A stretch of 64,000 bases of DNA from Okapia johnstoni (GCA_024291935.2 CM044316.1:4208501-4272500), one strand, 5' to 3'. Numbered from the stretch's first letter, positions 1 to 19,459 are shown. A program made the numbers and translations. The notes: generated by a model not told the origin, from the letters alone.

Positions 1-1990
1 TATGGGGCATGTCAGGAAATGATCTACACCAACTCCCCTGCTCTAGTTGGGCCGAAGTATGGTGGATTACCCAGTATGGGGGTTACATGGCTGAGCCACA
101 TAAAGCAGCTCCCAACCTAGTGGAACTAAAAGATAGATTATCCCTGACAAGAGGGGTACCTGGAGATGATCGTGGGAATCTACAATATAACCCACTCCTG
201 TTAATGATAAAACCAGGGAAAACCAGTCCATCTCTTGAGCATTGGTATGGACTGTACTGTGCTTAGTTGCTCAGTCGTGTCCGACTCTTTGCAACCCCAT
301 GGACTATAGCCCACCAGGCTCCTCTGTTCATGGGGATTCTCCAGGCAAGAATACTGTAGTGGATTGCTATGCCCTCCTCCAGGGGATCTTCCCAATCCAG
401 GGATTGCAGGCAGATTCTTTATCGTCTGAGCCACCAGGGAAGCCCTGGTATGGACTAGGGGCAGACATATCTGGGAGAGATCCACTGGGAAGATTAGCTA
501 TTAAACTTGTTAAAAATTACCTCCTAATTAGTGCCACAGATGCAAAACTCCTGAACCAATTCAACCCCTGGTTCCCAATGACCCTACTAAGGTCACCATG
601 GTAGAGGTGAAGGATTTACACCAAACCGTAGAGATCGAGACTGGATATGGAAAAACAAACGCCTGGTTGGAATGGATTAAATATTCTGTCCAAGATTTAA
701 ACAAGAGCAGTTGTTATGCTTTCGTGGCAGGTAGGCCGGAAGCCCAGGTGGTACCATTCCCACTTGAATGGACTTCAGACCCTGTGGGCGTGAGATGCAT
801 GATATCCCTCTTTCAGGACGATACAGCCTGGGGCAATAAATCCTGCAGGACCTTGTCACTGTTGTTCCTGACTGTGAAAGGTTCCAATAGGCCCCCAAAG
901 ACTGTCAGACCCCCATTCCATGATGCTAATTACACCTCGTGCCTCTCTCTGGGGGGGGGGAACAATTAGCATTCCTGGGCAATGTATCTGGGTGCAGAGA
1001 AAGCCAGTCCTTTGAGATCAGCAATCCATCCTCATTGTCGGTGGTCCAGATGGATGTCTGGTGGTACTGTGGAGAACCACTGCTCGGGATTCTTCCGGCT
1101 GACTGGGGTGGAACTTGCACTTTAGTTCAATTGGCTGTCCCTTTCACGCTGGCATTTCTACCCCCTGACTCAACCTCAGTACAAACCAGACATAGAAGCA
1201 AGAGAGATGTCACCACCCATGGTGGGTCATTTGATCCACGTTTACATTGACTCAACTAGAGTTCCCAGGGGTGCTCCTAATGAATTCAAGGATAGAAACC
1301 AGATATTGGAATTTGAATCAATATTATTCTAGTGGTCCACCATCAGTAAAAATGTGGATTGGATAACCTACATTTATTATAACCAGCAGAGTTTTGTCTA
1401 CTATACTAGAGACACTGTGAAGGGAATAGCAGAACAATTAGACTCAACCAGTAAGATGACCACCTGGGAGAACTAACTGCCTTAGACATGCTCCTGGCAG
1501 AAAAAGGGGGAGCATGTGTTATGATAGGAGGTCAGTGTTGTACTTTCATACACAACACCACCACCCCTGATGGCACAATAACAAGAGCCCTGCAAAGTCT
1601 GACCACCTTGGCTAATAAGTTGGCTAAAAACTCAGGGAAAATGATCCTTTCTCCAGTCTGATGGAACAATGGTTGGGGGGCAAATGGAAAGGTATAATAA
1701 TGACCTCTGTCCTGACCTCCCTAATCATTGTATTTGAAGGAATGGCCCTAATAGGATATTGTATAATTCCTTGTATTAGAGGTCTTCTGTTAAGATCAAT
1801 AGACACTGCCTTTACTAAACAGTCTGCAGAAGCCCTATCAGAACAATCTCTTACTATTAGACACATCAGAACATGAGAGCCATCTCAAGCTAACTGAATT
1901 TGAAAGAGTAAAAATGTATCATAAAAGAGGGGAAACTTGTAGGAATAATGTAATCTTTTCTATCAAAGAATTATCTTAGCTTCCTTCTTA
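1..1990 (+). pseudogene. Endogenous retrovirus env remnant (class I, gammaretrovirus-like)
   Basis: This is a broken envelope gene of an old retrovirus, running in from beyond the left edge. The surface-subunit part is readable in pieces at 9-242 and 598-958. A basic cleavage motif of the R-S-K-R type lies at 1194-1205, followed by transmembrane-subunit sequence. A C-X6-C-C motif, typical of class I (gamma-type) envelopes, is at 1515-1541. A hydrophobic membrane-anchor stretch and short tail follow to about 1876. The frame is broken many times: a G homopolymer at 950-960 shifts the frame, stop codons lie in the transmembrane part, and a SINE sits at 254-445. No LTR is recognisable before BovB sequence begins near 2023. 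I see no intact envelope frame, so a co-opted function is unlikely. Family assignment below class I is not possible here. Confidence 0.8.
254..445 (-). repeat. Bov-tA SINE inside the env remnant
   Basis: This ruminant tRNA/BovA-derived SINE lies in reverse orientation. It is flanked by a perfect 11-bp target-site duplication, TGGTATGGACT, at 243-253 and 446-456. The insertion interrupts the surface-subunit coding sequence and so postdates the retrovirus. Confidence 0.92.
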
Positions 1991-2022
1991 GGAAACCCAG
2001 GCCATTCTGTAGTCTCTAAGTT

Positions 2023-3262
2023 CCTGTGCCTGAAGAACGATGGATGGAGGTTTGTGAAATTGTTACAGGAGGTGGTGGTCAAAACCATCCCCAAGAAGAA
2101 GAAATGCAAAAAGGCAAAATGGTTGTCTGAGGAGGCCTTACAAATAGCTGAGAAAAGAAGACAAGCAAAAGGCAAAGTAGAAAAGGAAAGATATACCCAG
2201 CTGAATGCAGAGTTCCAAAGAATAACAAAGAGAGATAAGAAAGCCTTCCTCAGTGATCAATGCAAAGAAATTGAATGGGAAAGACTAGAGATCTTGTCAA
2301 GAAAATTAGAGATACCAAGGGAACATTTCTTGCAAAGATGGGCACAATAAAGGACAGAAATGGTATGGACCTAACAGAAGCAGAAGATATTAAGAGGAGG
2401 TGCAAGAATACACAGAACTATACAAAAAAAAGACCTTAATGACCCAGATAACCACAATGGTGTGATCACTCACCTAGAGCCAGACATCCTGGAGTGTGAA
2501 GTCAAGTGGGCCTTAGGAAGCATCACTGAGAACAAAGCTCGTGGAGGTGATGGAATTCCAGCTGAGCTATTTCAAATCCTAAAATATGATGCTGTGAAAG
2601 TGCTGCATTCAATATGCCAGCAAATTTGGAATACTTAGCAGTGGCCACAGTACTGGAAAAGGTCAGGTTTCATTCCAATCCCAAAGAAAGGCAATGCCAA
2701 AGAATGTTCAAACTACTGCACAATTGCACTTATCTCACATGCTAGCAAAGTAATGCTCAAAATTCAATCCAGGCTTCAACAGTACATGACCGGAGAACTT
2801 CCAGATGTTCAAGCTGGATTTAGAAAAGGCAGAGGAACCAGAGATCAAATTGCCTACATCCGCTGGATCATAGAAAAAGCAAGAAAATTCCGGAAAAGCA
2901 TCTACTTCTGCTCCATCAACTACACTAAAGCCTTTGACTGTGTGGATCACAGTAAACTGTGGAAAACTCTTAAGAGATGGGAATACCAGACCACCTTACC
3001 TGCCTCCTGAGAAACCCGTATTCAGGTCAAGAAGCAACAGTTAGAATCAGACATGGAACAACAGACTGGTTCCAAATTGGGAAAGGAGTATGTCAAGGCT
3101 GAATATTGTCACCCTGTTTATTTAACTTACATGCAGAGTACATATGCGAAATGCTGGGCTGGATGAAGCACAAGCTGGAATCAAGATTGCCAGGAGAAAC
3201 ATCAATAACTTCAGATATGCAAATGACACCACCCTTATGGCAGAAAGGGAAGAACTAAAGAG
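2023..3262 (+). repeat. BovB (RTE) LINE fragment
   Basis: Translation of this stretch gives the BovB reverse transcriptase region in several broken frames: a Lys-rich linker (2054-2350), then RT core sequence (about 2480-3240). The 5' endonuclease end and the 3' end are missing. The RT active-site motif that reads YADD in the other window copies reads YAND at 3216-3227, so one catalytic aspartate is lost. Together with frameshifts and stops this makes the copy inactive. It abuts the retroviral remnant directly. Confidence 0.9.
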
Positions 3263-4223
3263 CCACTGGTTTTGTTGGAATACCTATGATTATGGACTTC
3301 TTTAATATTTTCTCACAATTAGACTGAAGTTGAGCCATTTGGGCAAGAACCCCACAAAAGTGACATAGCATCCTTCTCAATGCATCCTGTATCAGGCGGC
3401 ACTGGGATGTTGCTATATCTCATTGTTGGTGATATTGACTTTGATTACTTACTTAAGGCAGTATCTTCTTGTTTCTCAACTGTCAAGTAACTATTTTTTG
3501 AAATTAATAAGTATCCTATGGGAGGATACTTAAGAGACCACATGAATACCCTTGGCTTTTTAGTTCTGTTTTTTGTTGTTGTTTTAACATATTTTTTGCC
3601 TTTTAGTTTTAGCACTCATCCATCGCTCCTGGCAGCAATAATTATTACTATGGTTGTTTGCATAAAGGTGCCTTTTAATGTAATTCTATTGGAAACAAGA
3701 GCTGTCCATTTTTCTCAATTATGTATTTATTCAAGTATTTATATCACCATGAAGTCATGAGTATTTATTCTGTGGCTTATAATTAATTTCTATATTATTT
3801 ATTTTGCTGCCGCTTTAAGTTAGCTCCTGTGTCCTTTTAATATGTTTCAGTGTTTCTGTGAGTAATTCCTTACTTTTGGCACCACAGGATTTTCTGTGCT
3901 TACTTTGGAATATCCCTGCTATCAGTCTTTTCTCCAAGGAGCCTGGTTCCTTTTCTTGGAGAATGGTATTTAGACACCAAGATCTAGGTGCTGGTTGTGC
4001 TCACTGCTACCCAGGTATTATTGCTTAGAAACTCTCTCATCAGTCAGAGTTAGGAAATACATGTATGTCTAAAAACCCATGCATACACACATCTATTTTT
4101 AGTTCTATTATCTATCCCCTTGTGTCCATACCAAAAACCATGATTTATACTGAGATAGGATGCATTCTTCAGTTAGATGACCCAAATCAAACATATGAAC
4201 AAAGTAGAGCAAATAGAAATTGC
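3263..4223. repeat. Ancient L1 (L1M-type) fragment, AT-rich
   Basis: This AT-rich non-coding stretch resembles widely dispersed old mammalian L1 sequence, especially around 3360-3560 and 3890-4030. No reading frame is preserved. Subfamily and orientation are not resolved by eye, and the limits are approximate. Confidence 0.5.
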
Positions 4224-4235
4224 TAGATAAGTGTT

Positions 4236-4441
4236 GTTGTTTAGTCACTAAGTGGTGTCTGACTCTTTTGCGACCCCATGGATTGTAGCCCACCAAGCCC
4301 CTCTGTCCATGGAATTTCCCAGGCAAGGATACTAGAGTGAGTTGCCATTTCCTTCTCCAGGGGATCTTCCCAACCCAGGATCAAACCCATGTTTCCTGCA
4401 TTGGCAGGTGGATTCTTTACTCTGAGCCACCAGGGAAGCCC
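4236..4441 (-). repeat. Bov-tA SINE
   Basis: Reverse-oriented Bov-tA, flanked by the 12-bp duplication TAGATAAGTGTT at 4224-4235 and 4442-4453. The right-hand copy of the duplication was itself the target of the next SINE. Confidence 0.92.
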
Positions 4442-4453
4442 TAGATAAGTGTT

Positions 4454-4724
4454 GCTGCTTCTAAGTCGCTTCAGTCATGTCCGACTCTGTGCGACCCCAT
4501 AGATGGCAGCCCACCAGGCTCTGAGGTCCCTGGGATTCTCCAGGCAAGAACACTGGAGTGGGTTGCCATTTCCTTCTCCAATGCATGAAAGTGAAAAGTG
4601 AAAGTGAAGTCGCTCAGTCGTGTCCGACTCTTTAGCAACCCCATGGACTGCAGCCTACCAGGCTCCCCCGTCAGTGCAATCTTCCAGGCAAGAGTACTGG
4701 AGTGGGGTGCCATTGCCTTCTCCG
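4454..4724 (-). repeat. BOV-A2 dimeric SINE
   Basis: Two BovA monomers joined by the GAAAGTGAAAAGTGAAAGTG-type linker, in reverse orientation. It is flanked by AGATAAGTGTT at 4443-4453 and 4725-4735. It landed in the duplicated target of the preceding Bov-tA, so three copies of the same short target now separate two SINEs. Confidence 0.92.
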
Positions 4725-4756
4725 AGATAAGTGTTAGCAAGTATCATTAGTTATTG

Positions 4757-5032
4757 CTACTGCTGCTACTGCTAAGTCACTTCAGTCGTGTCCAACTCTG
4801 TGCGACCCCATAGACAGCAGCCCACCAGGCTCCTTCGTCTCTGGGATTCTCCAGGCAAGCATATTGGAGTGGGTTGCCATTTCCTTCTCCAGTGCATGAA
4901 AGTGAAAAGTGAAAAGTGAAAGTGAAGTCGCTCAGTCGTGTCTGACTCTTTGCGACCCCATGGGCTGCAGCCTACCAGGCTCCTCCGTCCATGGGGTTTC
5001 CCAGGCAAGAGTACTGGAGTGGGGTGCCATTG
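4757..5032 (-). repeat. BOV-A2 dimeric SINE
   Basis: Second dimeric BovA element in reverse orientation with a short CTG/GCT-type tail at 4757-4775. No clean target-site duplication was found. With the two preceding elements it forms an 800-bp SINE cluster in one orientation. Confidence 0.9.
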
Positions 5033-5709
5033 AGGTCTTATCATATGTATGCTCTGTATTACATGTCTAATTTTTCTGGGTCTCGATTTGTTAACTGTGA
5101 GTCTGGGTAACACAGCATCTGTCTCTTACGGTTGTTAAGAGCTTGAGAGATACACACATGCCCTTGGGCACAGGGAAGACTGAGAGCCCTAGAAATGGAC
5201 ATATCTGAGTTAAAATTCCAGTTGCCACATCCTAGCTGACTGTGCTTGAGCAAGTGGCTTAACCTTATGAATACTGCAGGATTAATTCCTTATAACACTT
5301 GGCCCATTGTAAGCCCTTGATAAACTGAGGGTTATCTGTGGGTAAACTGTATTATTACTCCCATGCTCTTCTGCCTGCATTCATTGAAAAGTTAATGCTG
5401 GTGAGGATTCTTACATATTATTATAGTTCAACCAACAATTTAAAAAATTATTCAGTAAACTCTAGCCACCCTTTCAGGGTTTGGCCTGTATTCTGAGGAT
5501 CCAGAAAATATTCAGTCCCTGCCTAACCTTGGATAATGAAGCAGAGTCCAACACAGACACTCCCAGCTCTGAAGGAAACAGTGTTGGGCTAGAGAGAGGA
5601 GAGACTCAAGGCTGGAGGAACCTGAAGAATTGGGTATGAAGACTTTTCAAGGCCAGGAAGCAGGTATATCTGGATGGAGTTTTTTTTTTTTTTAAGAAAT
5701 GGCAGCTTT
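5033..5709. other. Intergenic stretch, no gene seen
   Basis: Mostly unique AT-rich DNA. A T12 run lies near 5681-5693, just left of a CHR-type SINE. No coding or RNA feature was recognised. Confidence 0.6.
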
Positions 5710-5839
5710 GGGACTTCCCTGTGGTCCTGTGGCTAAGCCTCTGTGCTCCCAATGCAGGGGTTAGATCCCTGGTCAGAGAACTAGATTCCGCATGCTGCAA
5801 CTAAGACCCAGCGTACCCAAATAAATAAATATTAAAAAA
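5710..5839 (+). repeat. tRNA-derived CHR-type SINE
   Basis: Begins with the family-typical GGACTTCCCTG-like head and ends in an AAATAAATAAATATT-A-rich tail. It is flanked by near-identical 13-bp target duplications at 5697-5709 and 5840-5852 (one mismatch). Confidence 0.85.
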
Positions 5840-6124
5840 AAATAGCAGCTTTAATGTGCACATTTTGTTCAGAAAAAGAAGAAAAAGGAGGCAGACTCTT
5901 CAGGAATCTTCCCCTGATTTCCTAGCTGGGGTCTCAAAAAGCCTATTTCCAAGGCATCTTTGTGGGATAGATCTTGGGGGTTGGGGAGGTCAGTATGCAG
6001 GTTCTCCAGATGCAGGGGCCCATGTGGGGGACACTGGTGGTCCAAGATGGTGAGCCCTGCCTCCAAGCGTGTGCTCACTGCTGTGTCCCATAGGGAACCT
6101 GGTGACCAGAGCAGCTCTACCAAG

Positions 6125-6325
6125 TCTTAGCTGCAGTGCATGGAATCTTCAATCTTCGGTGCAGCATGCAAAATCTTAGTTGCAGCATGGAGAATCTTAG
6201 TTGCAGCATGCAACTCTTAGTTGTGGCATGTGGGATTTAGTTCCCCAACCAGGGGTTGAACCCAGGCCCCCTGCGTTCGGGATGTGGAGTCTTAGCAACT
6301 AGACCACCTGGGAAGTTCCTTGTAT
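6125..6325 (-). repeat. CHR-type SINE with internal short duplications
   Basis: Reverse-oriented tRNA-derived SINE. Its head reads, in complement, through 6300-6320. Near 6160-6230 the motif AATCTTAGTTGCAGCATG is repeated in tandem two to three times, which is seen in longer CHR variants or could be local slippage. Confidence 0.75.
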
Positions 6326-7044
6326 GGAGTTTTGAGGTAGGATTAGGAGTTTTCTGGGTGCTGACAATCACTTGGGGCTGCAGGGATCATAGTAACAAAG
6401 ACAGGATGGTGTGAAAGCATGTAGTGTGGATCAGCTCTTTTACGAATATTGGAACTCCACGAGCCAGACAGCAGCCAGTGCTGAGAGGAGTCTGGGTGAT
6501 GGCTGCTGGGAAAAGTAGAACCATGACTCTTGTCTGCAGGCTGTAGCAGAGGAGGCCCAGACTGCAGAAACTTTTCAATGGGTCTCTTGGGTTTTGTTGG
6601 AAGCCAGGAAACATTTATAAGGGTCCTGGAAGGGGTGGGGGCTGCACATTGAGGCCAAAAGGGACTTGGCTGGCTCCAAATGTTTTGTGCACAGTGGAGT
6701 AGAGACGAGAAAATATTTTCCTCTTTTGTGTATTTGAGAGAGAGGGTGGGAAGGGGTGGGAATGCTCAGTCAGCCCAGCGATGGTGACATTGGTTAGGGG
6801 AAACCTAAGGCTTGGGACAGGAAACCCTTCTCTGCTACTTTTTTCAGTTTTATTTCCTGCACAGCACTCACCAAAGCTGCAGTTAGATATTTATCAGTAT
6901 TATTGTTTGTGCAATATCCAGCTGCCTGGCTGGAAGAGAAGTTCAATGGGTAAGAAAGAACTGCCCCATCTTATCCTTCATTAATCCGTGCCTCAATTTC
7001 CCTCTCTGTAAAATGAGGATAATAAAAGAGTCTTACCAGAACAT

Positions 7045-7455
7045 TCACATCCAATCCTAAAGAAGACATGAGAGAGAAAAATTAGGTGGCAAAAAACACA
7101 TAAAAAGGCAGATTTAAGTCTAAATATGTCTATAATTACATTAAATGTAGACAGACTAAATGCCCTAGTTAAAAGGCAAGATGGACAGACTGAATCAAAA
7201 AGCAAAACCCAGTTCTTTGCTGCTTACAAGGGGCACATGAATAACACAAGGATACATAAAGGTGGAAGAGAATGGAGCATTTAAAACATGCACCAATGGA
7301 GAATAGGTGTGTGATTTTTATATCAAAGTCCACTCTAAGGCAAGAAGCATAAAGAGGGGCATGTCATAATAATAAAAAGCTCAGTTCACAGGGAGAATAT
7401 GACAATTGTAGCTCTATATACAGCCAATGATGTGGCTTCCAAATATCAGAATATA
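7045..7455 (+). repeat. Ancient L1 ORF2 fragment
   Basis: A-rich sequence resembling a region of mammalian L1 ORF2 in forward orientation, heavily decayed with no open frame. It is followed by MIR-like sequence (about 7460-7560). Confidence 0.6.
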
Positions 7456-7459
7456 TGTC

Positions 7460-7700
7460 TCAGAAGGCTGATGTGAGGATTAAGTACACGTAAAGTGTTT
7501 GCCAACATCTGTGACACCTGTCAGTCACTATTATATTACCATAATTGTTGATGTTATTACTTTATATTTGTTCATTTTAATTGTTTTTATATGATTGTTG
7601 TTTACTACAGTTCCTTCTGCCCCTATAACAGGGGTGGGACTGGTTGGGTAAGTGACTCCATTATGCAGATGAAACAGATTCAGAAATGAGCAGAGATTAG
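7460..7700. repeat. MIR-like SINE pieces
   Basis: The GTGAGGATTAAGTAC-like core followed by GTAAAGTGTTTG at 7470-7502 matches the forward MIR 3' half. A reverse-oriented MIR-like segment, containing ATTATGCAGATGAAAC, follows at 7650-7700. Confidence 0.5.
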
Positions 7701-7918
7701 TCCAAGTCCCTCAGAACCAGGACTGGCCCAAGGTTTATTTGATATTCCTTCCCAGGCAATTTCACATAATTCTGCTACTTTACCACTTCTTCTGACTGGC
7801 CAGCCTTCCTTCCTTCCACAATGATTTCCCTGAATACCTCTCCCTGTTTTGTGCCAGGCACTATCACTATGTAGGTCTCAGGACTAAAACGATGAGAACA
7901 CATTCTTCCCAGATTTGG

Positions 7919-8112
7919 TGGTGGTTTAGTTACTAAGTCGTGTCCGACTCTTGCGACACCATAGACTGTAGCCTGCCAGGCTCCTCTGTCCATGGGATTC
8001 TCTAGGCAAGAGTACTGGAGTGGGTCGCCATTTCCTTCTCCAGGGGAATCTTCCTGACCCAGGAATCGAACCTGGGTCTCCTGCATTGCAGGCAGGTTCT
8101 TAACCGACTGAG
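7919..8112 (-). repeat. Bov-tA SINE flanked by an unusually long direct repeat
   Basis: Reverse-oriented Bov-tA lacking roughly the first 15 bases of its head. It lies between two imperfect copies of a roughly 60-bp host sequence (7861-7918 and 8113-8174), far longer than a normal LINE-mediated target duplication. Confidence 0.85.
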
Positions 8113-8174
8113 CTATCACTTTGTAGGTCTCAGGACTAAAACAATGAGAAACAACATATTCTTCCCAGATTTGG

Positions 8175-9100
8175 AGGGTCTTCCAGTCTACTGGGAGAGG
8201 CAGAAGTTAACTGATGGCACAGATGGAAGTGAATCACATATGAAGTATACCAAGACTGCATCAATCAAAACACCTAGTCTTGCCTTGGGGATGTCAGGGA
8301 GGGCTTCCAGTAGGAAGTGACCTCAGAGTGCCTATCTGACAAATTATCTCCAAAAGCGAGTTACCTCCCACAATGTTAGCTACCTCCAAATGCCAGCGTT
8401 TCATTTATTCATTAATTCATTCAGTTCCTCATTCATCTATTGAACTCCCATAGACTCTAAGCATCACTCAAGGAGGTGGTAAGGACAAAACAGGCAAAAT
8501 TCCAGAATGGAGCGGAGTTGGGGGAAGCCAAAGAATTAGCAAGATCATTCTGGAAGGGGGTAACTGCCGGGAAGAAAAAAATAGAGTGAAGGAGGAGTAA
8601 GTGCCCCTTTTTCAAAACACGAGCCATAAAAACCCTTCTAATCAAAGCTGCCACCTTCTCCTTGGGGCCATTGGGCACCTTATCATACTTCAGCAGGGGA
8701 GGAAGGGAGGCGGGATTCCTCCCAGTGGCCCTGCTCTTTCAGCAGTTAACCGAGCCATTATTGAGTTCCTCCAGTTTGCACCAGACAACCTTCCCGGGAT
8801 TAGACAGACCACGTTGCGCCGGGAGTTGGGGGTGGAGTCGGGTGGGGGAGGGGTATCTAGGTTCCGTGTGCCCTTGGGCCCATCCCTCTTCCTTAGAGCC
8901 TGTGATCTACAGAAGTAACTAGGGATTCAGGGTGGGTTATCCAGCAGTCTCAGAACTGCCCTGACCCGCAAACCTGAGTTCCTTAAGAAAGTACCATTTA
9001 ATGCTGTCCTCCCAACATCCCTCAAGGTGAGAGTGCGGCGTCGATAGAGGTGTTTATCCCCATTTCGCAGATGAGCCGAATGTCAGACAAGCGGTTAGTC
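8175..9100. other. Intergenic DNA upstream of FKBP8
   Basis: Largely unique sequence with no recognised exon. GC content rises from about 8700 towards the FKBP8 promoter. The short open frames here look like chance. Confidence 0.6.
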
Positions 9101-9149
9101 TGGCCAGGCTGCGCGGTGCTGACCTGTGAACTGACTAGGATCTACAGCA

Positions 9150-10100
9150 CCCCCACCCTTACCCCGGCTCCCGCCTCCGCCCTCTCCCCCCGCCCCCTTT
9201 CGGGGGTGGCGCGGCGGCCTCTGCCCCTTTAAGAACGTCCCGCTGATACAGGCAGGAAGGGGGCGGTGCCTGTGCCGGAGACGGATGTGCGCGCAGACCA
9301 ATGGACGCTGCAGTCACTGCGGCGGCGTCCAATGGGTGCGGTGAGGGCGGGGCTGGGCGCCAGAGCCTGGTTCCCGAGGCGCGGCGGCCGCGGCTGGGGG
9401 CGGGGAGGGGGGCGCAGGACCCCAGGCTGGGGTCCCGGAGCCGGAGGCACGTGTCCCGGGGCGCCAGCGGGGCCGCGTCGGCCCGAAGCACTGCCCGGGC
9501 CTGGGCTAGTCCGGGGCCAGGCGCGACGGGGGCTGCGACTGCTAGGCGGGGTGAAGGGCCGCGGGGGAGGCGAGCCGGGGGGCGCGGGGGGTCGGAGGAG
9601 TGCCGGAGGGGGGTGCTACCTGGTGGGGGCGACCGGGAGTGGGGGCCACGAAGGGTCAAGGGCAGCGGGTGGGGGCGCTGCCGGCTGAGTCGTGCAGGGC
9701 CGGGGGTGCCCGAGGGTTGCTGGGGGTCGGGAGCCCCAGACTGGTGGCGTCAAATAGGCGTGGGGCGTTGGGGACTGGGGTGGGAGGTTGACGGAGGGCC
9801 AGGCCGGGGCAGGGGGTGTCTGGAGAGCGTAGGGTGTTATGGGATTGGGAAGGGGGCGTCTGGGGAGATCAAAGTGTTTAGGGGCGACAGACCAGCTGTG
9901 GGGGAAGCTGGCCCGGGCTGGGGGCGGTGGTTGGGGTGGGGGGAGGGCTATTTATGCGAGCGCAGGGGATTGTGGGGGTTGGGGCTGGGAGGGTCTCAGA
10001 AAATGGGACCCGAGCCCGGAAGGAGCAGGCAGGTGAGAGTTGAGGAGATGCTGTGGGTTAGAATGACGGCTTTACCACTTCCAGAGCTTGGGGCCTAGGG
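9150..10100 (+). promoter_or_regulatory. FKBP8: FKBP8 CpG-island promoter and non-coding exon 1 region
   Basis: A strongly GC- and CpG-rich block precedes the FKBP8 coding exons. It has GC boxes near 9258-9266 and 9344-9352 and two forward CCAAT boxes, at 9298-9302 and 9329-9333, spaced 31 bp. There is no convincing TATA box; CCTTTAAG at 9227-9234 is a weak candidate. Transcription probably starts downstream of the CCAAT pair, around 9350-9450. The first exon is expected to be non-coding because the coding start lies in the next exon. Its donor is undetermined. GGGGTGAAG near 9548 and CAGGTGAGA near 10030-10038 are candidate donors. Long open frames across the island on both strands are consistent with GC-rich chance. 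Confidence 0.75.
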
Positions 10101-10735
10101 GAGGGGGTCAGTTCTTGATGGTCCAGGGAAGAAGCTGTGGGTGTCTCGACCACTTCTGTAAGGGGGAGGCTACTTCGAAGGTGGTCAGAAGGCCTGAGGA
10201 GGGGAGAAAGGTCTCCTAGGGAATGGTTTGGGACAAGGTCCCTGGTGTTGGGGAGTTGTATTAGGTTCAGGAAGGTATTGCGAAGGAATGCCTTGGGGTT
10301 TCTGGGAGGCTTCCCTTAGGAGATGGGACAACTGAAGGTGGGGAGCCCTGGTAAAGATTCACTTTATTTTTCTCTTGGGCTCTAAAAATAGCCTCCCCAA
10401 GATCTCAGGGGTTGTCCCCCAGAAAAAAATCCCAGCACTTACTCTGGGCAGATAAAACCCCAGGTTCCAAATCCTGCATCCTGTGGTTGGCTTGCTCTAT
10501 GACCTTGGGCAAATGGCTTTGCCACTCTGGGCCTCAATTTCCTTTTCTGCAAGGGGATGTTCTCTACTTCCCAGGGTGTTTATAAAGATTAAATAATAAT
10601 TAACTCTAATACTAGTTAATGCTGTTTGAACCTGATGCCATGGTTTGGTGAGTGGGTTGTTAAGTCCTTGGAAGAAACCGGGATTGTTATTCTACCCACT
10701 GTACAGATGAGGAAACTAAGGCCTGGAGCCCCTGA

Positions 10736-19012
<8,277 letters not shown>

Positions 19013-19450
19013 CCGCCCAGGTGGCCGCCATCCCCTCCACTCACCGTGGACCCCACCCTGTGCTCCCTAACTCCCCCAGGCTCCCTGTCCACTGCCCTAA
19101 CTGGCCTAGCCCCCTCCTCTGGGGCGGGGGCAGTGAGGTTTGGGGGGTCATGTGGCCCCGCGAGCAGGAGGGACTGAGCCCTATTGGAGGAAAGCGAGGC
19201 AGGGCCCAGGCCCCACGTCCAGCCCGTAGCAAGGGGGCCATCATTCCTCCAGACCCAATTCCCACCCCCACCCCCAGGGTGAGGTCCCAGCAGGGATCAG
19301 TCCCCATGTCCTCTTCCCAACAGGCCTGGGGGCAGCCCTTCCCTGCCCAGCCCCTTTCCAAGCTCCAGCCCCTCGTGCCCCGCCTGCTGCCCTCTGTCCA
19401 GGCCCCCTCCACCCACACACAGTGAAATAAAAGCCTCCCACCCCGCTCCC
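19013..19450 (+). terminator. FKBP8: FKBP8 3' UTR and polyadenylation signal
   Basis: A GC-rich 3' UTR of about 430 bases follows the stop. A canonical AATAAA lies at 19426-19431. A G/T-rich element (CTCGTTCTGG, then TTCTTTCAATGTC) lies 20-45 bases downstream, so cleavage near 19445-19455 is likely. Confidence 0.9.
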
Positions 19451-19459
19451 TGCTCGTTC

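Noticed and set aside
5710..5839. Possible tRNA gene from the tRNA-like head
   Set aside because: It is the tRNA-derived head of a CHR SINE with target duplications and an A-rich tail; no intact cloverleaf expected.
9159..10098. Long open frames on both strands across the FKBP8 promoter (up to 265 codons)
   Set aside because: GC-rich DNA with few stop codons, frames open on both strands, repetitive Gly/Arg composition and no domain. They are best explained by the CpG island.
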